Below are positions 42,254-56,074 of a DNA stretch of 64,000 bases, piece by piece (positions within the stretch are counted from its first letter, which is position 1; each line of letters opens with the position of its first letter). The stretch is from Cellulomonas humilata (lineage in GTDB: Bacteria; Actinomycetota; Actinomycetes; Actinomycetales; Cellulomonadaceae). The translations under genes and the position numbers were made by a program. A model generated the notes under the pieces. The model was given only the letters and a program-made list of their open reading frames with translations. It was not told the origin of the DNA and did not search any database. The DNA lies in NCBI RefSeq assembly GCF_030814415.1, contig NZ_JAUSVB010000005.1:310001-374000 (forward strand), in the 5' to 3' direction.

Positions 42254-43038
42254 GCGACGAGAAGGTGGACGCGGCCGACGCCGCGAAGCCGGGCGACGCG
42301 ACGACCGGCGCGCTGCCGACCAGCCAGGCCGCGCTGGAGGCGGGGTCGCAGAACATCCCCGCCGAGGGGCGCACCCAGATCGAGGTCGTCGACGTCCGGC
42401 GCGGCATGTTCGGTGCCCAGGGGACGGGCGACACGTCCGGCTACGGCGGGCTGGTCACCGCGATCGCGCTGCCGGGGCCCAGCGAGCGGCCGTACGGCGG
42501 CTGGTTCGACGAGGTCGTGGACATCCTCACCGAGGTGCTCGACGAGTCCGGGACCACCTACGCGGCCGCGGTCGAGTCGGTCGTCGTCGACCGCGAGGAG
42601 CTCACGCTGCACGTCGCGCGCGAGCACCTGGTCGAGGTCGCCCAGGTTCTCCGCGACGACCAGGACCTGCGGTTCGAGCTCAGCCTGGGCGTCTCGGGCG
42701 TGCACTACCCGCACGACGCCGGCCGCGAGCTGCACGCCGTCTACCACCTGGTGTCGGTGACCCACTCGCGCCGCCTGCGGCTCGAGGTCGCGGTCCCGGA
42801 CTCCGACCCGCACCTGCCGTCGACGGTCTCGGTGTACCCGGCCAACGACTGGCACGAGCGGGAGACCTACGACTTCTTCGGGATCATCTTCGACGGCCAC
42901 CCCGCTCTGGCCCGGATCGAGATGCCCGACGACTGGCCGGGCCACCCGCAGCGCAAGGACTACCCCCTCGGCGGGATCCCGGTCGAGTACAAGGGCGCCA
43001 CCATCCCGCCCCCGGACCAGCGGAGGTCGTACCGATGA
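42250..43038 (+). CDS. nuoC: NADH-quinone oxidoreductase subunit C
   Basis: Subunit of 262 residues of the 30-kDa family. An N-terminal low-complexity extension of about 60 residues precedes the conserved core with [86 protein letters not shown] 42250 overlaps nuoB and the stop overlaps nuoD. It is not fused to nuoD as in E. coli. Confidence 0.96.
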   Translation: MSDEKVDAADAAKPGDATTGALPTSQAALEAGSQNIPAEGRTQIEVVDVRRGMFGAQGTGDTSGYGGLVTAIALPGPSERPYGGWFDEVVDILTEVLDESGTTYAAAVESVVVDREELTLHVAREHLVEVAQVLRDDQDLRFELSLGVSGVHYPHDAGRELHAVYHLVSVTHSRRLRLEVAVPDSDPHLPSTVSVYPANDWHERETYDFFGIIFDGHPALARIEMPDDWPGHPQRKDYPLGGIPVEYKGATIPPPDQRRSYR

Positions 43039-44384
43039 CCACCCAGACACCTCGTGCCACACCACGGGTCGTCGACGCCGACACCGAAGGCGTGCCCTCG
43101 TTCGAGGCGTCCGGCGGCGACTGGTCCGACATCGCCGAGGAGGCCGCGCGCCTCGGCGAGGAGCGGATCGTCGTCAACATGGGCCCCCAGCACCCGTCGA
43201 CCCACGGCGTGCTCCGGCTGATGCTCGAGATCGACGGCGAGACGGTGACCGAGGCCCGCGCGGGCATCGGCTACCTGCACACCGGCATCGAGAAGAACAT
43301 GGAGTTCCGCACCTGGACCCAGGGCGTGACGTTCTGCACGCGCATGGACTACGTCGCGCCCCTGTTCCAGGAGGCCGCGTACTGCCTGGCAGTCGAGAAG
43401 CTGTTGGGCATCACGGACGACGTCCCCGAGCGGGCCACGGTCATCCGGGTGCTGATGATGGAGCTCAACCGCATCACGTCGCACCTGGTCTGCCTGGCCA
43501 CGGGCGGCAACGAGCTGGGCGCGACGACGATCATGACCGTGGGCTTCACGGCCCGCGAGGAGATCCTCAAGATCTTCGAGCTGATCACCGGTCTGCGCAT
43601 GAACCACGCGTACATCCGCCCGGGCGGGGTCGCCCAGGACATCCCGCCGGGCGCCATCGACACGATCCGCGAGTCCCTGGTGCTCGTGAGGCACTACTTC
43701 AAGCAGCTCGAAGACCTCATGATGGCCAACCCGATCCTGCACCTGCGCCTGAAGGACGTCGGCTACCTGAGCCTGTCCGGGTGCATGGCACTGGGGGTCA
43801 CCGGACCGGTGCTCCGGTCGGCAGGCCTGCCGTACGACGTGCGCAAGGCCAACCCGTACTGCGGCTACGAGACGTACGACTTCGACGTCCCCGTCGCGCA
43901 GTCCGCAGACTCCTGGGGGCGCCTCGTGCTGCGCGTCGAGGAGTGCTACCAGTCGATGAAGATCGTCGAGCAGACCCTGGACCGCCTGCAGAAGATGGGT
44001 CCCGGCCCCGTCATGGTCGAGGACAAGAAGGTCGCCTGGCCTGCGCAGATGGCCATCGGCTCGGACGGCATGGGCAACTCCCTGGACCACATCCGGGAGA
44101 TCATGGGCACCTCGATGGAGGCCCTGATCCACCACTTCAAGCTGGTCACCGAAGGCTTCCGCGTGCCGGCAGGCCAGGTGTTCCAGACCGTCGAGCACCC
44201 GCGCGGCGAGCTGGGCGTGCACCTGGTGTCCGACGGGGGGACGCGGCCGTACCGGGCGCACTTCCGGGACCCGTCGTTCAACAACCTGCAGGCCACGTCG
44301 ATCATGTGCGAGGGCGGGCAGGTGGCCGACGTCGTCGTCGCCGTCGCGTCCCTCGACCCGGTGCTGGGAGGGGTGGACCGCTGA
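43035..44384 (+). CDS. nuoD: NADH-quinone oxidoreductase subunit D
   Basis: Subunit of 449 residues of the 49-kDa family, forming the quinone site. It contains [49 protein letters not shown] and the C-terminal HVDD-type ending [44 protein letters not shown]. The ATG at 43035 overlaps nuoC; the stop shares one base with the nuoE start. Confidence 0.97.
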   Translation: MTTQTPRATPRVVDADTEGVPSFEASGGDWSDIAEEAARLGEERIVVNMGPQHPSTHGVLRLMLEIDGETVTEARAGIGYLHTGIEKNMEFRTWTQGVTFCTRMDYVAPLFQEAAYCLAVEKLLGITDDVPERATVIRVLMMELNRITSHLVCLATGGNELGATTIMTVGFTAREEILKIFELITGLRMNHAYIRPGGVAQDIPPGAIDTIRESLVLVRHYFKQLEDLMMANPILHLRLKDVGYLSLSGCMALGVTGPVLRSAGLPYDVRKANPYCGYETYDFDVPVAQSADSWGRLVLRVEECYQSMKIVEQTLDRLQKMGPGPVMVEDKKVAWPAQMAIGSDGMGNSLDHIREIMGTSMEALIHHFKLVTEGFRVPAGQVFQTVEHPRGELGVHLVSDGGTRPYRAHFRDPSFNNLQATSIMCEGGQVADVVVAVASLDPVLGGVDR

Positions 44385-45216
44385 TGTCGATCGAGACCAG
44401 CAGGACCCACAAGACGTCGTACGACGCCGAGACGCACGCGCGCCTCACCGCGGACTCGGACACCATCGTCGCCCGCTACCCGCAGGCGCGGTCGGCCCTG
44501 CTGCCGATGCTGCACCTCGTGCAGTCGGAGGACGGCTATGTCAGCCCGCGCGGGATCGCGTTCTGCGCGGCGCACCTGGGTCTGTCCACCGCCGAGGTGT
44601 CCGCGGTGGCGACGTTCTACACGCAGTACAAGCGGCACCCGAACGGCACCTACACGGTGGGCGTCTGCACCAACACCCTCTGCGCGATCATGGGTGGCGA
44701 CGCCATCTGGGAGGACCTGTCCGACCACCTGGGCGTGGGCCACGACGAGACCACCGACGACGGGGTCATCACCCTCGAGCGCGTCGAGTGCAACGCGGCC
44801 TGCGACTACGCGCCGGTCGTGATGGTCAACTGGGAGTTCTTCGACAACCAGACCCCGGACAGCGCCCGCCAGCTCGCCGACGACCTCACCGCGGGCAAGG
44901 CGGTCGTGCCGACGCGCGGGGCGGACAGCGTCTGCTCGTTCAAGGAGATGTCCCGAGTGCTGGCCGGCTTCGGTGACGGGCGGGCCGACGAGGGCGTCGG
45001 CGCCGGTGTGCCGACGCTGCGCGGTGTCGCGCTGGCGCGGGCCGAGGGCTGGACCGCGCCGGACTTCCCCGGCGCGACGGCCTCCGCCGGTGCGGGGACC
45101 ACGGTGCCGGCGGTCGGCGGCGAGCAGTCGAGCGCCGAGCGCCCGGCCACCACGCCGGCCGACGTCTCGCCGGCAGCGGAGCAGAAGAAGCAGTCCACCG
45201 ACGACGCGAAGGAGTC

Positions 45217-45220
<4 letters not shown>
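44384..45220 (+). CDS. nuoE: NADH-quinone oxidoreductase subunit E
   Basis: Subunit of 278 residues with a [2Fe-2S] thioredoxin-like domain: [13 protein letters not shown] and [18 protein letters not shown] supply the four cysteines. The conserved part ends near residue 190; the remaining 85 or so residues are a glycine-alanine-proline-rich, charged tail, a common actinobacterial extension. The stop shares TGATG-type overlap with nuoF. Confidence 0.95.
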
Positions 45221-46547
<1,327 letters not shown>

Positions 46548-46551
<4 letters not shown>

Positions 46552-49127
46552 CGATCCTGTCCTCCGGGCCGACGACCTCCCTGGTCCCCCCCGCTCCGGT
46601 CGCGCCCGTGGAGCCCGAGGGCGAGCTGGTCACCTTCACCGTCGACGGCATCGAGACCGCCGTGCCCAAGGGCACCCTGGTCATCCGCGCCGCCGAGGAG
46701 CTCGGCATCCAGATCCCGCGCTTCTGCGACCACCCCCTGCTCGCGCCGGCCGGTGCCTGCCGCCAGTGCCTGGTCGAGGTCTGGGCACCGGGTCGCGACG
46801 GCAACCTGGCCAAGATGCCCAAGCCCCAGGCCAGCTGCACGCTCGAGGCCACGCCGGGCATGCAGGTCAAGACGCAGCACACGTCGCCGGAGGCCGACAA
46901 GGCCCAGCACGGCGTCATGGAGCTCCTGCTCATCAACCACCCGCTCGACTGTCCGGTGTGCGACAAGGGCGGCGAGTGCCCGCTGCAGAACCAGGCGATG
47001 AGCAACGGCCGCGCGACCACCCGGTTCGTCGACGTGAAGCGCACGTTCCCGAAGCCGATCGCGATCTCGACGCAGATCCTGCTGGACCGCGAGCGCTGCA
47101 TCCTGTGCCAGCGCTGCACCCGGTTCTCCGAGGAGATCGCGGGCGACGTGTTCATCGACCTGCAGAAGCGCGGTGCCAACCAGCAGATCGGCACCTTCGA
47201 CACCTCCGTGCTGGGCTTCGTCGGCGAGGCCCCGCTGGGCGCTTCGGCGGAGGACACGTCCGGTCGGCCGTTCGCCTCGTACTTCTCCGGCAACACCGTG
47301 CAGATCTGCCCGGTCGGCGCCCTGACCAGTGCCGCGTACCGGTTCCGGTCGCGGCCGTTCGACCTGGTCTCCACGCCCGGCATCGCCGAGCACGACTCGC
47401 AGGGGTCGGCCATCCGCATCGACCACCGCCGCGGCGTCGTGCTGCGTCGGCTGGCGGGCGAGGACCCGACGGTCAACCAGGAGTGGATCACCGACAAGGA
47501 CCGGTTCGCGTTCACGTGGCAGTCCGCGCCGGACCGCATCACGACCCCGCTCGTGCGCAACGCCGACGGCGAGCTCGAGCCGGCCAGCTGGGTCGAGGCG
47601 CTCGACGTCGCGGCCGCCGGCCTGCGGGCCGCGCAGCAGCCCGACGACCCGCGTGACACCGCGATCGGCGTCGCCGTCCTGCCCGGTGGTCGACTCACGC
47701 TCGAGGACGCGTACGCGTACGGCAAGTTCGCCCGCGTGGCGCTCGGCACCAACGACGTCGACGGCCGTGCCCGCCCGCACTCGGCCGAGGAGGAGACGTT
47801 CCTCGGTCACCACGTCGCCGGCCGCACGCTCGAGGTCACGTTCGCTGATGTCGACCGCGCCCCCGCCGTGCTGCTCGTCGGCCTCGAGGCCGAGGAGGAG
47901 GCAGGCATCGCGTTCCTGCGCCTCCGGGACGCCGTCGTGTCGCGCAAGCTCCGCGTGCTGTCCGTCGCCGCGCTGGCGAGCCGCGGTCTCGAGCGGTTGT
48001 CGGGCACGCTGCTGCCCGCGGCGCCCGGCACCGAGGCGGAGATCCTCGACGGCATCGGCACCGACCCCTCGCTGGCGGAGACGGCTGAGCTGCTCGGCAC
48101 CGACGGCGCCCTCGTGCTCGTCGGCGAGCGCCTGGCCGGGGTGCCCGGTGGCTTCTCGGCCGCCGTGCGGCTCGCGCAGCGCACCGGTGCCCGGCTCGCC
48201 TGGGTCCCCCGGCGCGTGGGTGAGCGGTCCGCCGTCGAGGCCGGTCTGCTGCCGTCGCTGCTGCCGGGCGGTCGCCCGGTGGCGGACTCCGCGGCACGCG
48301 TCGACCTCGCGGTCACCTGGGGCGTGGAGCACCTGCCGGCCGAGCCGGGGCGCTCGACCACCGAGATCCTCGCCGCGGCGCGCGCGGGACTGCTCGGCGG
48401 CCTCGTCGTCGGCGGCCTCGAGCTCGCGGACCTGCCCGACCCGGCCATCGCCCGCGAGGCGCTGGACCGGGTCTCGTTCCTCGTCTCGCTCGAGGTCCGG
48501 CACTCGGAGGTGACCGACCGGGCGGACGTCGTCCTCCCGGTCGCCCCGCCCACCGAGAAGTCCGGCACGTTCGTCACGTGGGAGGGGCGTCCGCGCCCGT
48601 TCCCGCAGGCACTGACCTCGCACGCGATGGCCGACCACCGCGTGCTCGACCGGCTGGCCGACGCCCTCGGGGTCGAGCTGGGGCTGCAGACACTGACCGC
48701 GGTGCACGCGGAGCTCGACCAGCTGGGCGGATGGGACGGCGCCCGCGTCGACGCCCCCGACGTCACGGCTGCCGAGCCCCCTGCGGTGCCTGCCGGATCG
48801 GCCGTGCTGGCCACCTGGCACCAGCTGCTCGACGCCGGCCGCCTGCAGTCCGGCGAGCAGTTCCTCGCCGGCACCGCCAAGCGGCCCGTCGCCCGCATCT
48901 CCGCCGGCACGGCCGCGGCCGTCGGGGTGCAGGACGGCGGCAGCCTGAGCGTGTCCACCGATGCCGGGACGCTGACGCTGCCCGCGGTGCTCACGGACAT
49001 GCCGGACCACGTGGTGTGGTTGCCGACGAACGCCGTCGGCGCCGGTGTCCGGGACGCCTTGCATGCCGACGCGGGTGCCGTGGTGCGCCTCGCGGTCGGT
49101 CCGCGCCACCTGGAGGCCCGCTCATGA
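46548..49127 (+). CDS. nuoG: NADH-quinone oxidoreductase subunit G
   Basis: Large subunit of 859 residues. Its N-terminal ferredoxin-like part binds several clusters: [56 protein letters not shown] and [10 protein letters not shown], followed by a molybdopterin-oxidoreductase-like body ([28 protein letters not shown]). The latter no longer binds molybdenum in complex I. The ATG at 46548 overlaps nuoF, and the stop overlaps nuoH. Confidence 0.96.
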
Positions 49128-50479
49128 CGCCCCTGTCGGTCGCGGCTGTGGCCCCGGTGACAGCCGACTTCAGCAACGACACGTGGTGGATCTGGCTGAT
49201 CAAGGCCGTCGCCATCGTGGTGTTCCTGCTGACCAGCGTGCTCATCGCCATCTGGTTCGAGCGCAAGGTCGTGGCACGCATGCAGGTGCGTCCCGGCCCC
49301 AACGTGCACGGCCCCTTCGGCCTGCTCCAGTCGCTCGCCGACGCCATGAAGCTCCTGGTCAAGGAGGACATGACGGTCAAGGCGGCGGACAAGCTGGTCT
49401 ACGTCGTCGCGCCGATGATCGCGGTGTTCTGCTCGCTTCTGACCTTCGCGGTCATCCCGTTCGGGCCGTCGGTCGACCTGTTCGGCGTGATCACGCCGCT
49501 GCAGCTCACCGACTTCCCGGTGGCGGTCCTCTACATCCTCGCCTGCGCGTCCGTGGGCGTGTACGGGATCGTGCTCGGCGGCTGGTCGTCCGGGTCCACG
49601 TACCCGCTGCTCGGCTCCGTGCGCTCGACGGCGCAGGTCATCTCCTACGAGCTGGCGATGGGCCTGTCGCTGGTCAGTGTGTTCATCCTGGCCGGGTCGA
49701 TGTCGACCTCGCAGATCGTGACGTCGCAGACCGCCGTCTGGTGGTTCCTCCCGCTGCTGCCGGCGTTCGTCATCTACATCATCTCGATGGTCGGCGAGAC
49801 CAACCGCCTGCCGTTCGACCTCCCCGAGGCCGAGGGTGAGCTGGTGTCGGGGTACATGACCGAGTACTCGTCGATGAAGTTCGCGTGGTTCTTCCTCGCC
49901 GAGTACATCAACATGCTCAACGTCTCGGCCGTCGCCACCACGCTGTTCCTCGGCGGCTGGCGTGCCCCGTGGCCGATCTCCGCGATCAACGACGGCATGT
50001 TCAACGAGGGCTGGTGGCCGGTCCTGTGGTTCCTGGCCAAGCTCTGGGCGATCATGTTCGTCTTCGTCTGGATCCGCGGGTCCGTGCTGCGGTTCCGGTA
50101 CGACCAGTTCATGAAGATCGGCTGGAAGGTGCTCATCCCGGCCGCGCTCGTCTGGGTGGTCTGCGTGGGCGTGGTGCAGGGCGTGCGGCAGTTCTCGGGG
50201 CTGGACCTGCGCTCCGTGCTGTTCGTGCTCGCCGGCATCGTGCTGGTGGGGCTCGTGATCTCGTTCCTCATCCCGGAGAAGAAGCAGCCCACCGCGCCGA
50301 AGCGACCACCCGGTCCGCAGGTGTACGACCCGTACGCGGGCGGATACCCCGTGCCGCCGATGCCGGGACAGGTGCTCCCGCCGTCCCCGCGCAAGCAGCG
50401 CGCGGCCGAGGCCGCAGCGGCCGCGGACGCCGAGAACACGACGACCCCCCAGGTCACGCAGGAGGTGCACGGTGGCTGA
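49124..50479 (+). CDS. nuoH: NADH-quinone oxidoreductase subunit H
   Basis: Membrane subunit of 451 residues with eight helices next to the quinone chamber. Motifs: [40 protein letters not shown] and [34 protein letters not shown] hydrophilic C-terminal tail of about 65 residues (proline-rich then alanine-rich) is typical of actinobacteria. It overlaps nuoI by eight bases. Confidence 0.97.
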   Translation: MTPLSVAAVAPVTADFSNDTWWIWLIKAVAIVVFLLTSVLIAIWFERKVVARMQVRPGPNVHGPFGLLQSLADAMKLLVKEDMTVKAADKLVYVVAPMIAVFCSLLTFAVIPFGPSVDLFGVITPLQLTDFPVAVLYILACASVGVYGIVLGGWSSGSTYPLLGSVRSTAQVISYELAMGLSLVSVFILAGSMSTSQIVTSQTAVWWFLPLLPAFVIYIISMVGETNRLPFDLPEAEGELVSGYMTEYSSMKFAWFFLAEYINMLNVSAVATTLFLGGWRAPWPISAINDGMFNEGWWPVLWFLAKLWAIMFVFVWIRGSVLRFRYDQFMKIGWKVLIPAALVWVVCVGVVQGVRQFSGLDLRSVLFVLAGIVLVGLVISFLIPEKKQPTAPKRPPGPQVYDPYAGGYPVPPMPGQVLPPSPRKQRAAEAAAAADAENTTTPQVTQEVHGG

Positions 50480-51275
50480 CCAGCGCAAGCCCGTCCGCAA
50501 GCCGGCCGCCCAGACGCCCGCGAAGGGCAAGGCCGTCGCGCCGCGCCCTCGCACGGGTGAGGTCGCCGCGCCCGAGCCCGAGGGCTACACGTCGCTCATC
50601 GAGCCGCGCGGTGCGGTCTCCGACTTCCTCGCCCCCGTGGGCGGGTTCGGCGTCACGCTGTCGAACATGTTCCGGCCGACGGTCACCGAGCAGTACCCGT
50701 CGGAGAAGGTGCCGGCCAAGCCCCGGTACCACGGCCGCCACCAGCTGAACCGGTACGCCGACGGCCTGGAGAAGTGCATCGGCTGCGAGCTGTGCGCCTG
50801 GGCGTGCCCCGCGGACGCGATCTACGTCGAGGGTGCGGACAACACCCCTGACAACCAGCGCTCGCCGGGGGAGCGGTACGGCAGCGTCTACCAGATCAAC
50901 TACCTGCGCTGCATCTTCTGCGGCCTGTGCATCGAGGCCTGCCCGACCCGCGCGCTGACCATGACCAACGAGTACGAGCTGGCCGGTCCGACGCGCGCCG
51001 GCATGATCTGGGAGAAGGAGGACCTGCTCGCCCCGCTGCGCAGCGGGATGCTCCAGGCCCCGCACCCGATGGTCGAGGGCACGACGGACACCGACTACTA
51101 CCGCGGCGAGGTCACCTCGTCCACGCCGGCGCAGGTCGCATGGGTCCAGGAGCACCGGCCCGAGGACCCGACGCTGCCCGGCGGCGCCGGTCTGGACGCG
51201 GCGAACGTGCCGGGTCCGACCGCGGCCGTGATGGCGGCGACCGTGGCGGCCGCGACCAAGCAGGGCACCCGATGA
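50472..51275 (+). CDS. nuoI: NADH-quinone oxidoreductase subunit I
   Basis: Ferredoxin-like subunit of 267 residues with two [4Fe-4S] motifs, [16 protein letters not shown] and [17 protein letters not shown] basic N-terminal extension ([27 protein letters not shown]) and a C-terminal tail make it longer than the E. coli protein. GTG 50472 lies inside the nuoH end, and the stop overlaps nuoJ. Confidence 0.97.
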   Translation: MADQRKPVRKPAAQTPAKGKAVAPRPRTGEVAAPEPEGYTSLIEPRGAVSDFLAPVGGFGVTLSNMFRPTVTEQYPSEKVPAKPRYHGRHQLNRYADGLEKCIGCELCAWACPADAIYVEGADNTPDNQRSPGERYGSVYQINYLRCIFCGLCIEACPTRALTMTNEYELAGPTRAGMIWEKEDLLAPLRSGMLQAPHPMVEGTTDTDYYRGEVTSSTPAQVAWVQEHRPEDPTLPGGAGLDAANVPGPTAAVMAATVAAATKQGTR

Positions 51276-52234
51276 CCGGGCTCGCCACCTCCCTGCTGGA
51301 GTCGGGGGAGACGACGACCGCCGAGGCGGTGCTGTTCTGGACGCTGGGGCCGATCATGGTGCTCGCCGCGCTCGGGCTGCTGTTCGCGAAGAAGGCGGTG
51401 CACGCCGCGCTCGCCGTGATCGTGGTGATGATCTCGCTGGCGTTCCTCTACGTCGCGCAGGACGCGGTGTTCCTCGGGGTCGTCCAGGTGGTCGTCTACA
51501 CCGGCGCCGTGATGATGCTCTTCCTGTTCGTCCTCATGCTCGTCGGCGTCGACAGCTCGGACTCGCTGGTGGAGACCATCCGCGGGCAGCGCGGGATCGG
51601 GCTGCTGGCGGGCATCGGGCTCGGGGTGGTGCTCGTCGGCGTGGTCGGACGTGCCGCCTACGGCAAGCCGTACGGGCTCGCCGGTGAGGCGTCGGACAAC
51701 AACCCGACCGGCGTCGCGCACATCATCTTCGGCCAGTACGTGTTCGCGTTCGAGGTCGTCGGTGCCCTGCTGGTCACGGCGGCGCTCGGCGCCCTCGTCC
51801 TGACGCACCGCCAGCGGCTCACGCCGCGCGTCGGCCAGAAGGAGCGTGCCGACGCCCGCGTCGCGGCCGGCGCGACCCTCACGCCCCTCCCGGCGCCGGG
51901 TGTGTACGCGCGGCACAACGCCATGGACGTGCCGGCCCTGGGGCCGGACGGTCGGCCGCTCGAGAGCTCGGTCCCGCGCGTGCTGCGCGTCCGCGGGCAG
52001 GAGGCCGACGCCGAGGAGTTCGCCGCCCGGACGGAGCGGGTGCTCGCCGGGGTCTCGCAGGTCCGCGGCAACCCGCCGCCTGCGGCAGCACCCGGGAGCG
52101 CGTCCGCGAACGCGCCCGACCTCGGCGCCGCGGTGAGCGACTCCGGACAGGACGGCCCGTCGACCGGCCCTGCGGGCGTCATCGGACAGGGCGTCATCGG
52201 ACAGGGCGTCAACGGACAGGAGGAGGGCAAGTGA
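51272..52234 (+). CDS. nuoJ: NADH-quinone oxidoreductase subunit J
   Basis: Membrane subunit of 320 residues. The first 190 or so hold five helices, including [32 protein letters not shown]. The remaining 120 residues are a hydrophilic extension ending in the peptide repeat [14 protein letters not shown] encoded by three 15-bp units. It is the longest non-conserved tail in this operon. The ATG at 51272 overlaps nuoI; the stop overlaps nuoK. Confidence 0.94.
   Translation: MTGLATSLLESGETTTAEAVLFWTLGPIMVLAALGLLFAKKAVHAALAVIVVMISLAFLYVAQDAVFLGVVQVVVYTGAVMMLFLFVLMLVGVDSSDSLVETIRGQRGIGLLAGIGLGVVLVGVVGRAAYGKPYGLAGEASDNNPTGVAHIIFGQYVFAFEVVGALLVTAALGALVLTHRQRLTPRVGQKERADARVAAGATLTPLPAPGVYARHNAMDVPALGPDGRPLESSVPRVLRVRGQEADAEEFAARTERVLAGVSQVRGNPPPAAAPGSASANAPDLGAAVSDSGQDGPSTGPAGVIGQGVIGQGVNGQEEGK
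52175..52219 (+). repeat. Three tandem 15-bp repeats at the nuoJ 3' end
   Basis: GGCGTCATCGGACAG occurs twice and GGCGTCAACGGACAG once, end to end, encoding GVIGQ-type units. In-frame units allow length change without frameshift. Confidence 0.85.
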
Positions 52235-52530
52235 GCCTCACCCACTACCTGGTCCTCTCGGCGATCCTCTTCTCGATCGGCGCGACGACCGTCCTGCTCC
52301 GCAGGAACGCGATCATCGTGTTCATGGGTGTCGAGCTCATGCTCAACGCGACGAACCTCATGCTCGTGACGTTCGCCCGGATCCACGGTGACCTGTCGGG
52401 CCAGGTGCTCGCGTTCTTCGTGATGGTCGTGGCCGCCGCCGAGGTCGTCGTCGGGCTCGCGATCATCGTTGCCATCTTCCGCACCCGCCGCTCGGCCTCG
52501 GTCGACGACATCAACCTGTTGAAGAGCTGA
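52231..52530 (+). CDS. nuoK: NADH-quinone oxidoreductase subunit K
   Basis: Three-helix membrane subunit of 99 residues with the two helix glutamates in [13 protein letters not shown] and [14 protein letters not shown] that take part in proton transfer. GTG 52231 overlaps nuoJ; nuoL follows after eight bases. Confidence 0.97.
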   Translation: MSLTHYLVLSAILFSIGATTVLLRRNAIIVFMGVELMLNATNLMLVTFARIHGDLSGQVLAFFVMVVAAAEVVVGLAIIVAIFRTRRSASVDDINLLKS

Positions 52531-52538
52531 GGGGCGAC

Positions 52539-54524
52539 GTGCACACCCTGACCACTCTCGTGGCGAGCCTGCCCTCCGACAGCTTCAACCCCGCCAGCGA
52601 GACCGTGCGGGCCGGAGTCCTCCTCGTCGCACCGCTGCTCGTCGGGCTCCCGCTGCTCAGCGCCGCGGTGCTGCTGCTGTCGGGACGCCGCTCGGACCGG
52701 TGGGGGCACTGGCTCGGCGTCCTCGCCTCGGCCGCCTCCTTCGTCGTCGCCGCGATCGTGTTCGTCACGATGCTCCAGCGCTCCGCGGACTCGCGCGTCA
52801 TCGACGTGTCCCTGGGCACCTGGATCGACGCGGGCGCGTTCCAGCTGGACGCGGGCATGCGGCTGGACCCGCTCTCGCTGACGTTCGTGCTGCTGGTGAC
52901 GTTCGTCGGCACGCTCATCCACATCTACGCCGTGGCGTACATGGACCACGACGTCGACCGCCGACGGTTCTTCGCGTACCTCAACCTCTTCGTCGCGGCG
53001 ATGCTCATCCTGGTGCTGGCCGACAGCTACCTGCTCCTGTTCGTCGGCTGGGAGGGTGTCGGCCTGGCGTCGTACCTGCTCATCGGCTTCTGGAACTACA
53101 ACACCGAGTACGCGGTCGCCGCGAAGAAGGCGTTCGTCGCCAACCGCATCGGCGACCTGGGCCTGATCATCGCGCTCGGGATCATGTTCGCGACCTTCGG
53201 TGCTGTCGACTTCGGGACCGTGCTCAGCGGGGCGGACGGCGGCGCGAGCGAAGGCACGCTCACGGCGATCGGGCTCATGCTCCTGCTGGCCGCCTGCGGC
53301 AAGTCGGCGCAGTTCCCGCTGCAGTCCTGGCTCGGCGACGCGATGGCCGGCCCGACGCCGGTCTCCGCGCTCATCCACGCCGCCACCATGGTCACCGCCG
53401 GCGTCTACCTGATCGTCCGGTCCGCGCCGCTGTTCGACGCCGCACCGACGGCCCAGCTGGTCGTCGTCATCGTCGGCGCGATCACGCTGCTGTTCGGGGC
53501 GATCGTCGGTTGCGCGAAGGACGACATCAAGAAGGCGCTGGCAGCCTCGACGATGTCCCAGATCGGCTACATGATCCTGGCCGCGGGGCTGGGTCCCGTC
53601 GGGTACGCGTTCGCGATCTTCCACCTGATCACGCACGGCTTCTTCAAGGCCGGGATGTTCCTCGGGGCGGGGTCGGTCATGCACGGCATGGACGACCAGG
53701 TGAACATGCGCCGGTTCGGCGGGCTCGCGCGGTACATGACGATCACCTGGCTGACGTTCATGGCCGGCTGGCTCGCCATCATCGGCGTCCCGCCGTTCTC
53801 CGGGTTCTTCAGCAAGGACAAGATCATCGAGGCCGCGTTCGTGCCGGTCGACGGCGCACCGTGGCGGGCCTGGGTGTTCGGCAGCATCACGATGCTGGCG
53901 GCCGGCATCACCGCGTTCTACATGTCGCGCCTGTTCTTCATGACGTTCGAGGGTGAGCGCCGCTGGTCCACCAAGCGCGACGGCTCGGCGCAGCACCCGC
54001 ACGAGTCCCCGAAGCTCATGACCTGGCCCATGATCGTGCTGGCCGTCGGGTCGGTCGGGCTCGGCTTCTTCCTCAACTCGGGGGGCCGGTTCGTGGAGTG
54101 GCTGGCGCCGGTGCTCGGGCATCCGGAGCACGAGGAGCCGGTGCTGCCCATCTGGGTGCTGACGGTCCTCACGCTCGCGCTCGTCGTCGTCGGCGTGGTG
54201 ATCGCCTGGCGCCGGTACGCGGTCTCGCAGGTCCCCGTCGTGCCGCCGGTCGGCACCGCGCTCACCCGCGCGGCCCGTGTCGACCTCTACCAGGACTCGG
54301 TGAACGACATCGTCCTGGTGGAGCCCGGTCAGGCCCTCACGCGTTCGCTCGTGTACGTCGACCGGACCGCGATCGACGGCACCGTCACCGGTGTCGGGTT
54401 GTCCACGGTCCTGCTGGGTGGCTGGGTGAGGCGTCTGCAGACCGGGTACGTCCGGTCCTACGCCGCCTCGATGCTGCTCGGGCTGGTCGTCCTCGTCGTC
54501 ATCGTCCTGCTCGTCCAGAGCTGA
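52539..54524 (+). CDS. nuoL: NADH-quinone oxidoreductase subunit L
   Basis: Antiporter-like subunit of 661 residues. Motifs: [16 protein letters not shown] (glutamate helix), [41 protein letters not shown] (lysine helix), [18 protein letters not shown] and [24 protein letters not shown]. The long C-terminal amphipathic helix region ends in a last membrane anchor. GTG 52539 follows GGGG. Confidence 0.97.
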   Translation: MHTLTTLVASLPSDSFNPASETVRAGVLLVAPLLVGLPLLSAAVLLLSGRRSDRWGHWLGVLASAASFVVAAIVFVTMLQRSADSRVIDVSLGTWIDAGAFQLDAGMRLDPLSLTFVLLVTFVGTLIHIYAVAYMDHDVDRRRFFAYLNLFVAAMLILVLADSYLLLFVGWEGVGLASYLLIGFWNYNTEYAVAAKKAFVANRIGDLGLIIALGIMFATFGAVDFGTVLSGADGGASEGTLTAIGLMLLLAACGKSAQFPLQSWLGDAMAGPTPVSALIHAATMVTAGVYLIVRSAPLFDAAPTAQLVVVIVGAITLLFGAIVGCAKDDIKKALAASTMSQIGYMILAAGLGPVGYAFAIFHLITHGFFKAGMFLGAGSVMHGMDDQVNMRRFGGLARYMTITWLTFMAGWLAIIGVPPFSGFFSKDKIIEAAFVPVDGAPWRAWVFGSITMLAAGITAFYMSRLFFMTFEGERRWSTKRDGSAQHPHESPKLMTWPMIVLAVGSVGLGFFLNSGGRFVEWLAPVLGHPEHEEPVLPIWVLTVLTLALVVVGVVIAWRRYAVSQVPVVPPVGTALTRAARVDLYQDSVNDIVLVEPGQALTRSLVYVDRTAIDGTVTGVGLSTVLLGGWVRRLQTGYVRSYAASMLLGLVVLVVIVLLVQS

Positions 54525-54535
54525 AGGAGCACTGA

Positions 54536-56074
54536 GTGATGTCGTCCTCCTTCCCCTGGCTGACCGCCCTGATCGTCGTGCCCCTGCTGGGTGCGGTGGC
54601 GCTGTGGTTTGTCCCGGCCGGACGCGCCCGAGCCGTCGCGCTCGGCGTCTCCCTGCTCGAGCTGGTGCTCGGCATCGCGGCGCTCACGGCGTTCGACGTC
54701 GCCGACGCCGGTGCCGTCCAGCTCCTCGAGGTGCACGGCTGGATCCCCGCGTTCGGGGTGTCCTACGCGGTCGGCGTCGACGGCGTGGGTCTGATCCTCG
54801 TGCTCATGTCCGTGCTGATCGTGCCGCTGGTGGTCCTGGCCGCCTGGCGCGAGCAGGGCAGCCTCACGGTGGCCTCCGACCAGCTGCGGCGCTACCTCGC
54901 GCTCGTCCTGCTGCTCGAGGCGTTCATCGTCGCCGTGTTCGCGGCCCGGGACGTGTTCTTGTTCTACGTCCTGTTCGAGGCCATGCTCATCCCGGTCTAC
55001 TTCATGATCGGCCTGTTCGGCGGGGCCCAGCGGCGCTACGCGGCCGTGAAGTTCCTGCTCTACTCGCTGACCGGTGGCCTGATCATGCTGGTCGCGGTCA
55101 TCGCCCTGTACCTGCAGGGACCGGGCGGACCGCAGGGCTTCCTGACGGAGAACCTCACGGGCATCACGCTGGACCCGACGGCCGAGAAGCTCATGTTCTG
55201 CGCGTTCTTCCTGGCGTTCGCCATCAAGGCGCCGATGTTCCCGGTGCACACCTGGCTGCCGGACGCTGCGCAGCAGGCGCCTGCGGGGACCTCGACGCTG
55301 CTGGTCGGCGTCCTGGACAAGGTCGGCACGTTCGGGATGCTCACGCTGTGCCTGCCGCTCTTCCCGAACGCGTCCCGCTGGGCCGCGCCGGTGGTCATCG
55401 TGCTGGCCGTCATCTCGATCCTGTACGGGGCTCTGCTCGCGATCGGGCAGAAGGACCTCATGCGGCTCATCGCGTACACGTCGGTGTCGCACTTCGGGTT
55501 CATCGTCCTGGGCATCTTCGCGTTCACGTCGACGTCGATCGCGGGCTCGTCCTTCTACATGGTCAACCACGGGCTCTCGACCGCCGCGCTGTTCCTGATC
55601 GCCGGGTTCCTGATCGCCCGGCGCGGGTCGCAGCAGATCGCCGACTTCGGCGGGCTGCAGAAGATCGTGCCGGTGCTCGCGGGGACGTTCCTGGTCGCAG
55701 GCCTGTCCGCGCTGTCGCTGCCGGGTCTGTCGACGTTCATCAGCGAGTTCCTGGTGATCGTGGGCACCTTCGCCCGGCACCCGGCCGCCGCGATCGTCTC
55801 GAGCCTGGGTGTGGTCCTCGCCGCGATCTACGTGCTGTGGACCTACCAGCGCATGTTCACCGGTCCCGAGCGACCCGAGCTGGCCGGCATGGTCGACGCG
55901 GGAACCCGGGAACGGTGGGTCGTCGCGCCGCTGCTCGCCCTGATGGTCGTGTTCGGCTTCGTCCCCGGTCCGGCGCTCGACCTGGTCCGCCCACCGGCGA
56001 GCGTCACGCTCGAGCAGGTCGGGGTCCAGGACGTGCCCGCCAATGCAGCTTCTGATGAAGGGAGCGACCAGTGA
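54536..56074 (+). CDS. nuoM: NADH-quinone oxidoreductase subunit M
   Basis: Antiporter-like subunit of 512 residues with FFVLFEAML-type region LFYVLFEAMLIPVYFMIG and the lysine helices AFAIKAPMFPVHTWLPDAAQQAP and DLMRLIAYTSVSHFGFI. GTG 54536 or ATG 54539 may be used; GAAGGAG precedes both. The stop overlaps the nuoN start by GTGA. Confidence 0.97.
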   Translation: MMSSSFPWLTALIVVPLLGAVALWFVPAGRARAVALGVSLLELVLGIAALTAFDVADAGAVQLLEVHGWIPAFGVSYAVGVDGVGLILVLMSVLIVPLVVLAAWREQGSLTVASDQLRRYLALVLLLEAFIVAVFAARDVFLFYVLFEAMLIPVYFMIGLFGGAQRRYAAVKFLLYSLTGGLIMLVAVIALYLQGPGGPQGFLTENLTGITLDPTAEKLMFCAFFLAFAIKAPMFPVHTWLPDAAQQAPAGTSTLLVGVLDKVGTFGMLTLCLPLFPNASRWAAPVVIVLAVISILYGALLAIGQKDLMRLIAYTSVSHFGFIVLGIFAFTSTSIAGSSFYMVNHGLSTAALFLIAGFLIARRGSQQIADFGGLQKIVPVLAGTFLVAGLSALSLPGLSTFISEFLVIVGTFARHPAAAIVSSLGVVLAAIYVLWTYQRMFTGPERPELAGMVDAGTRERWVVAPLLALMVVFGFVPGPALDLVRPPASVTLEQVGVQDVPANAASDEGSDQ

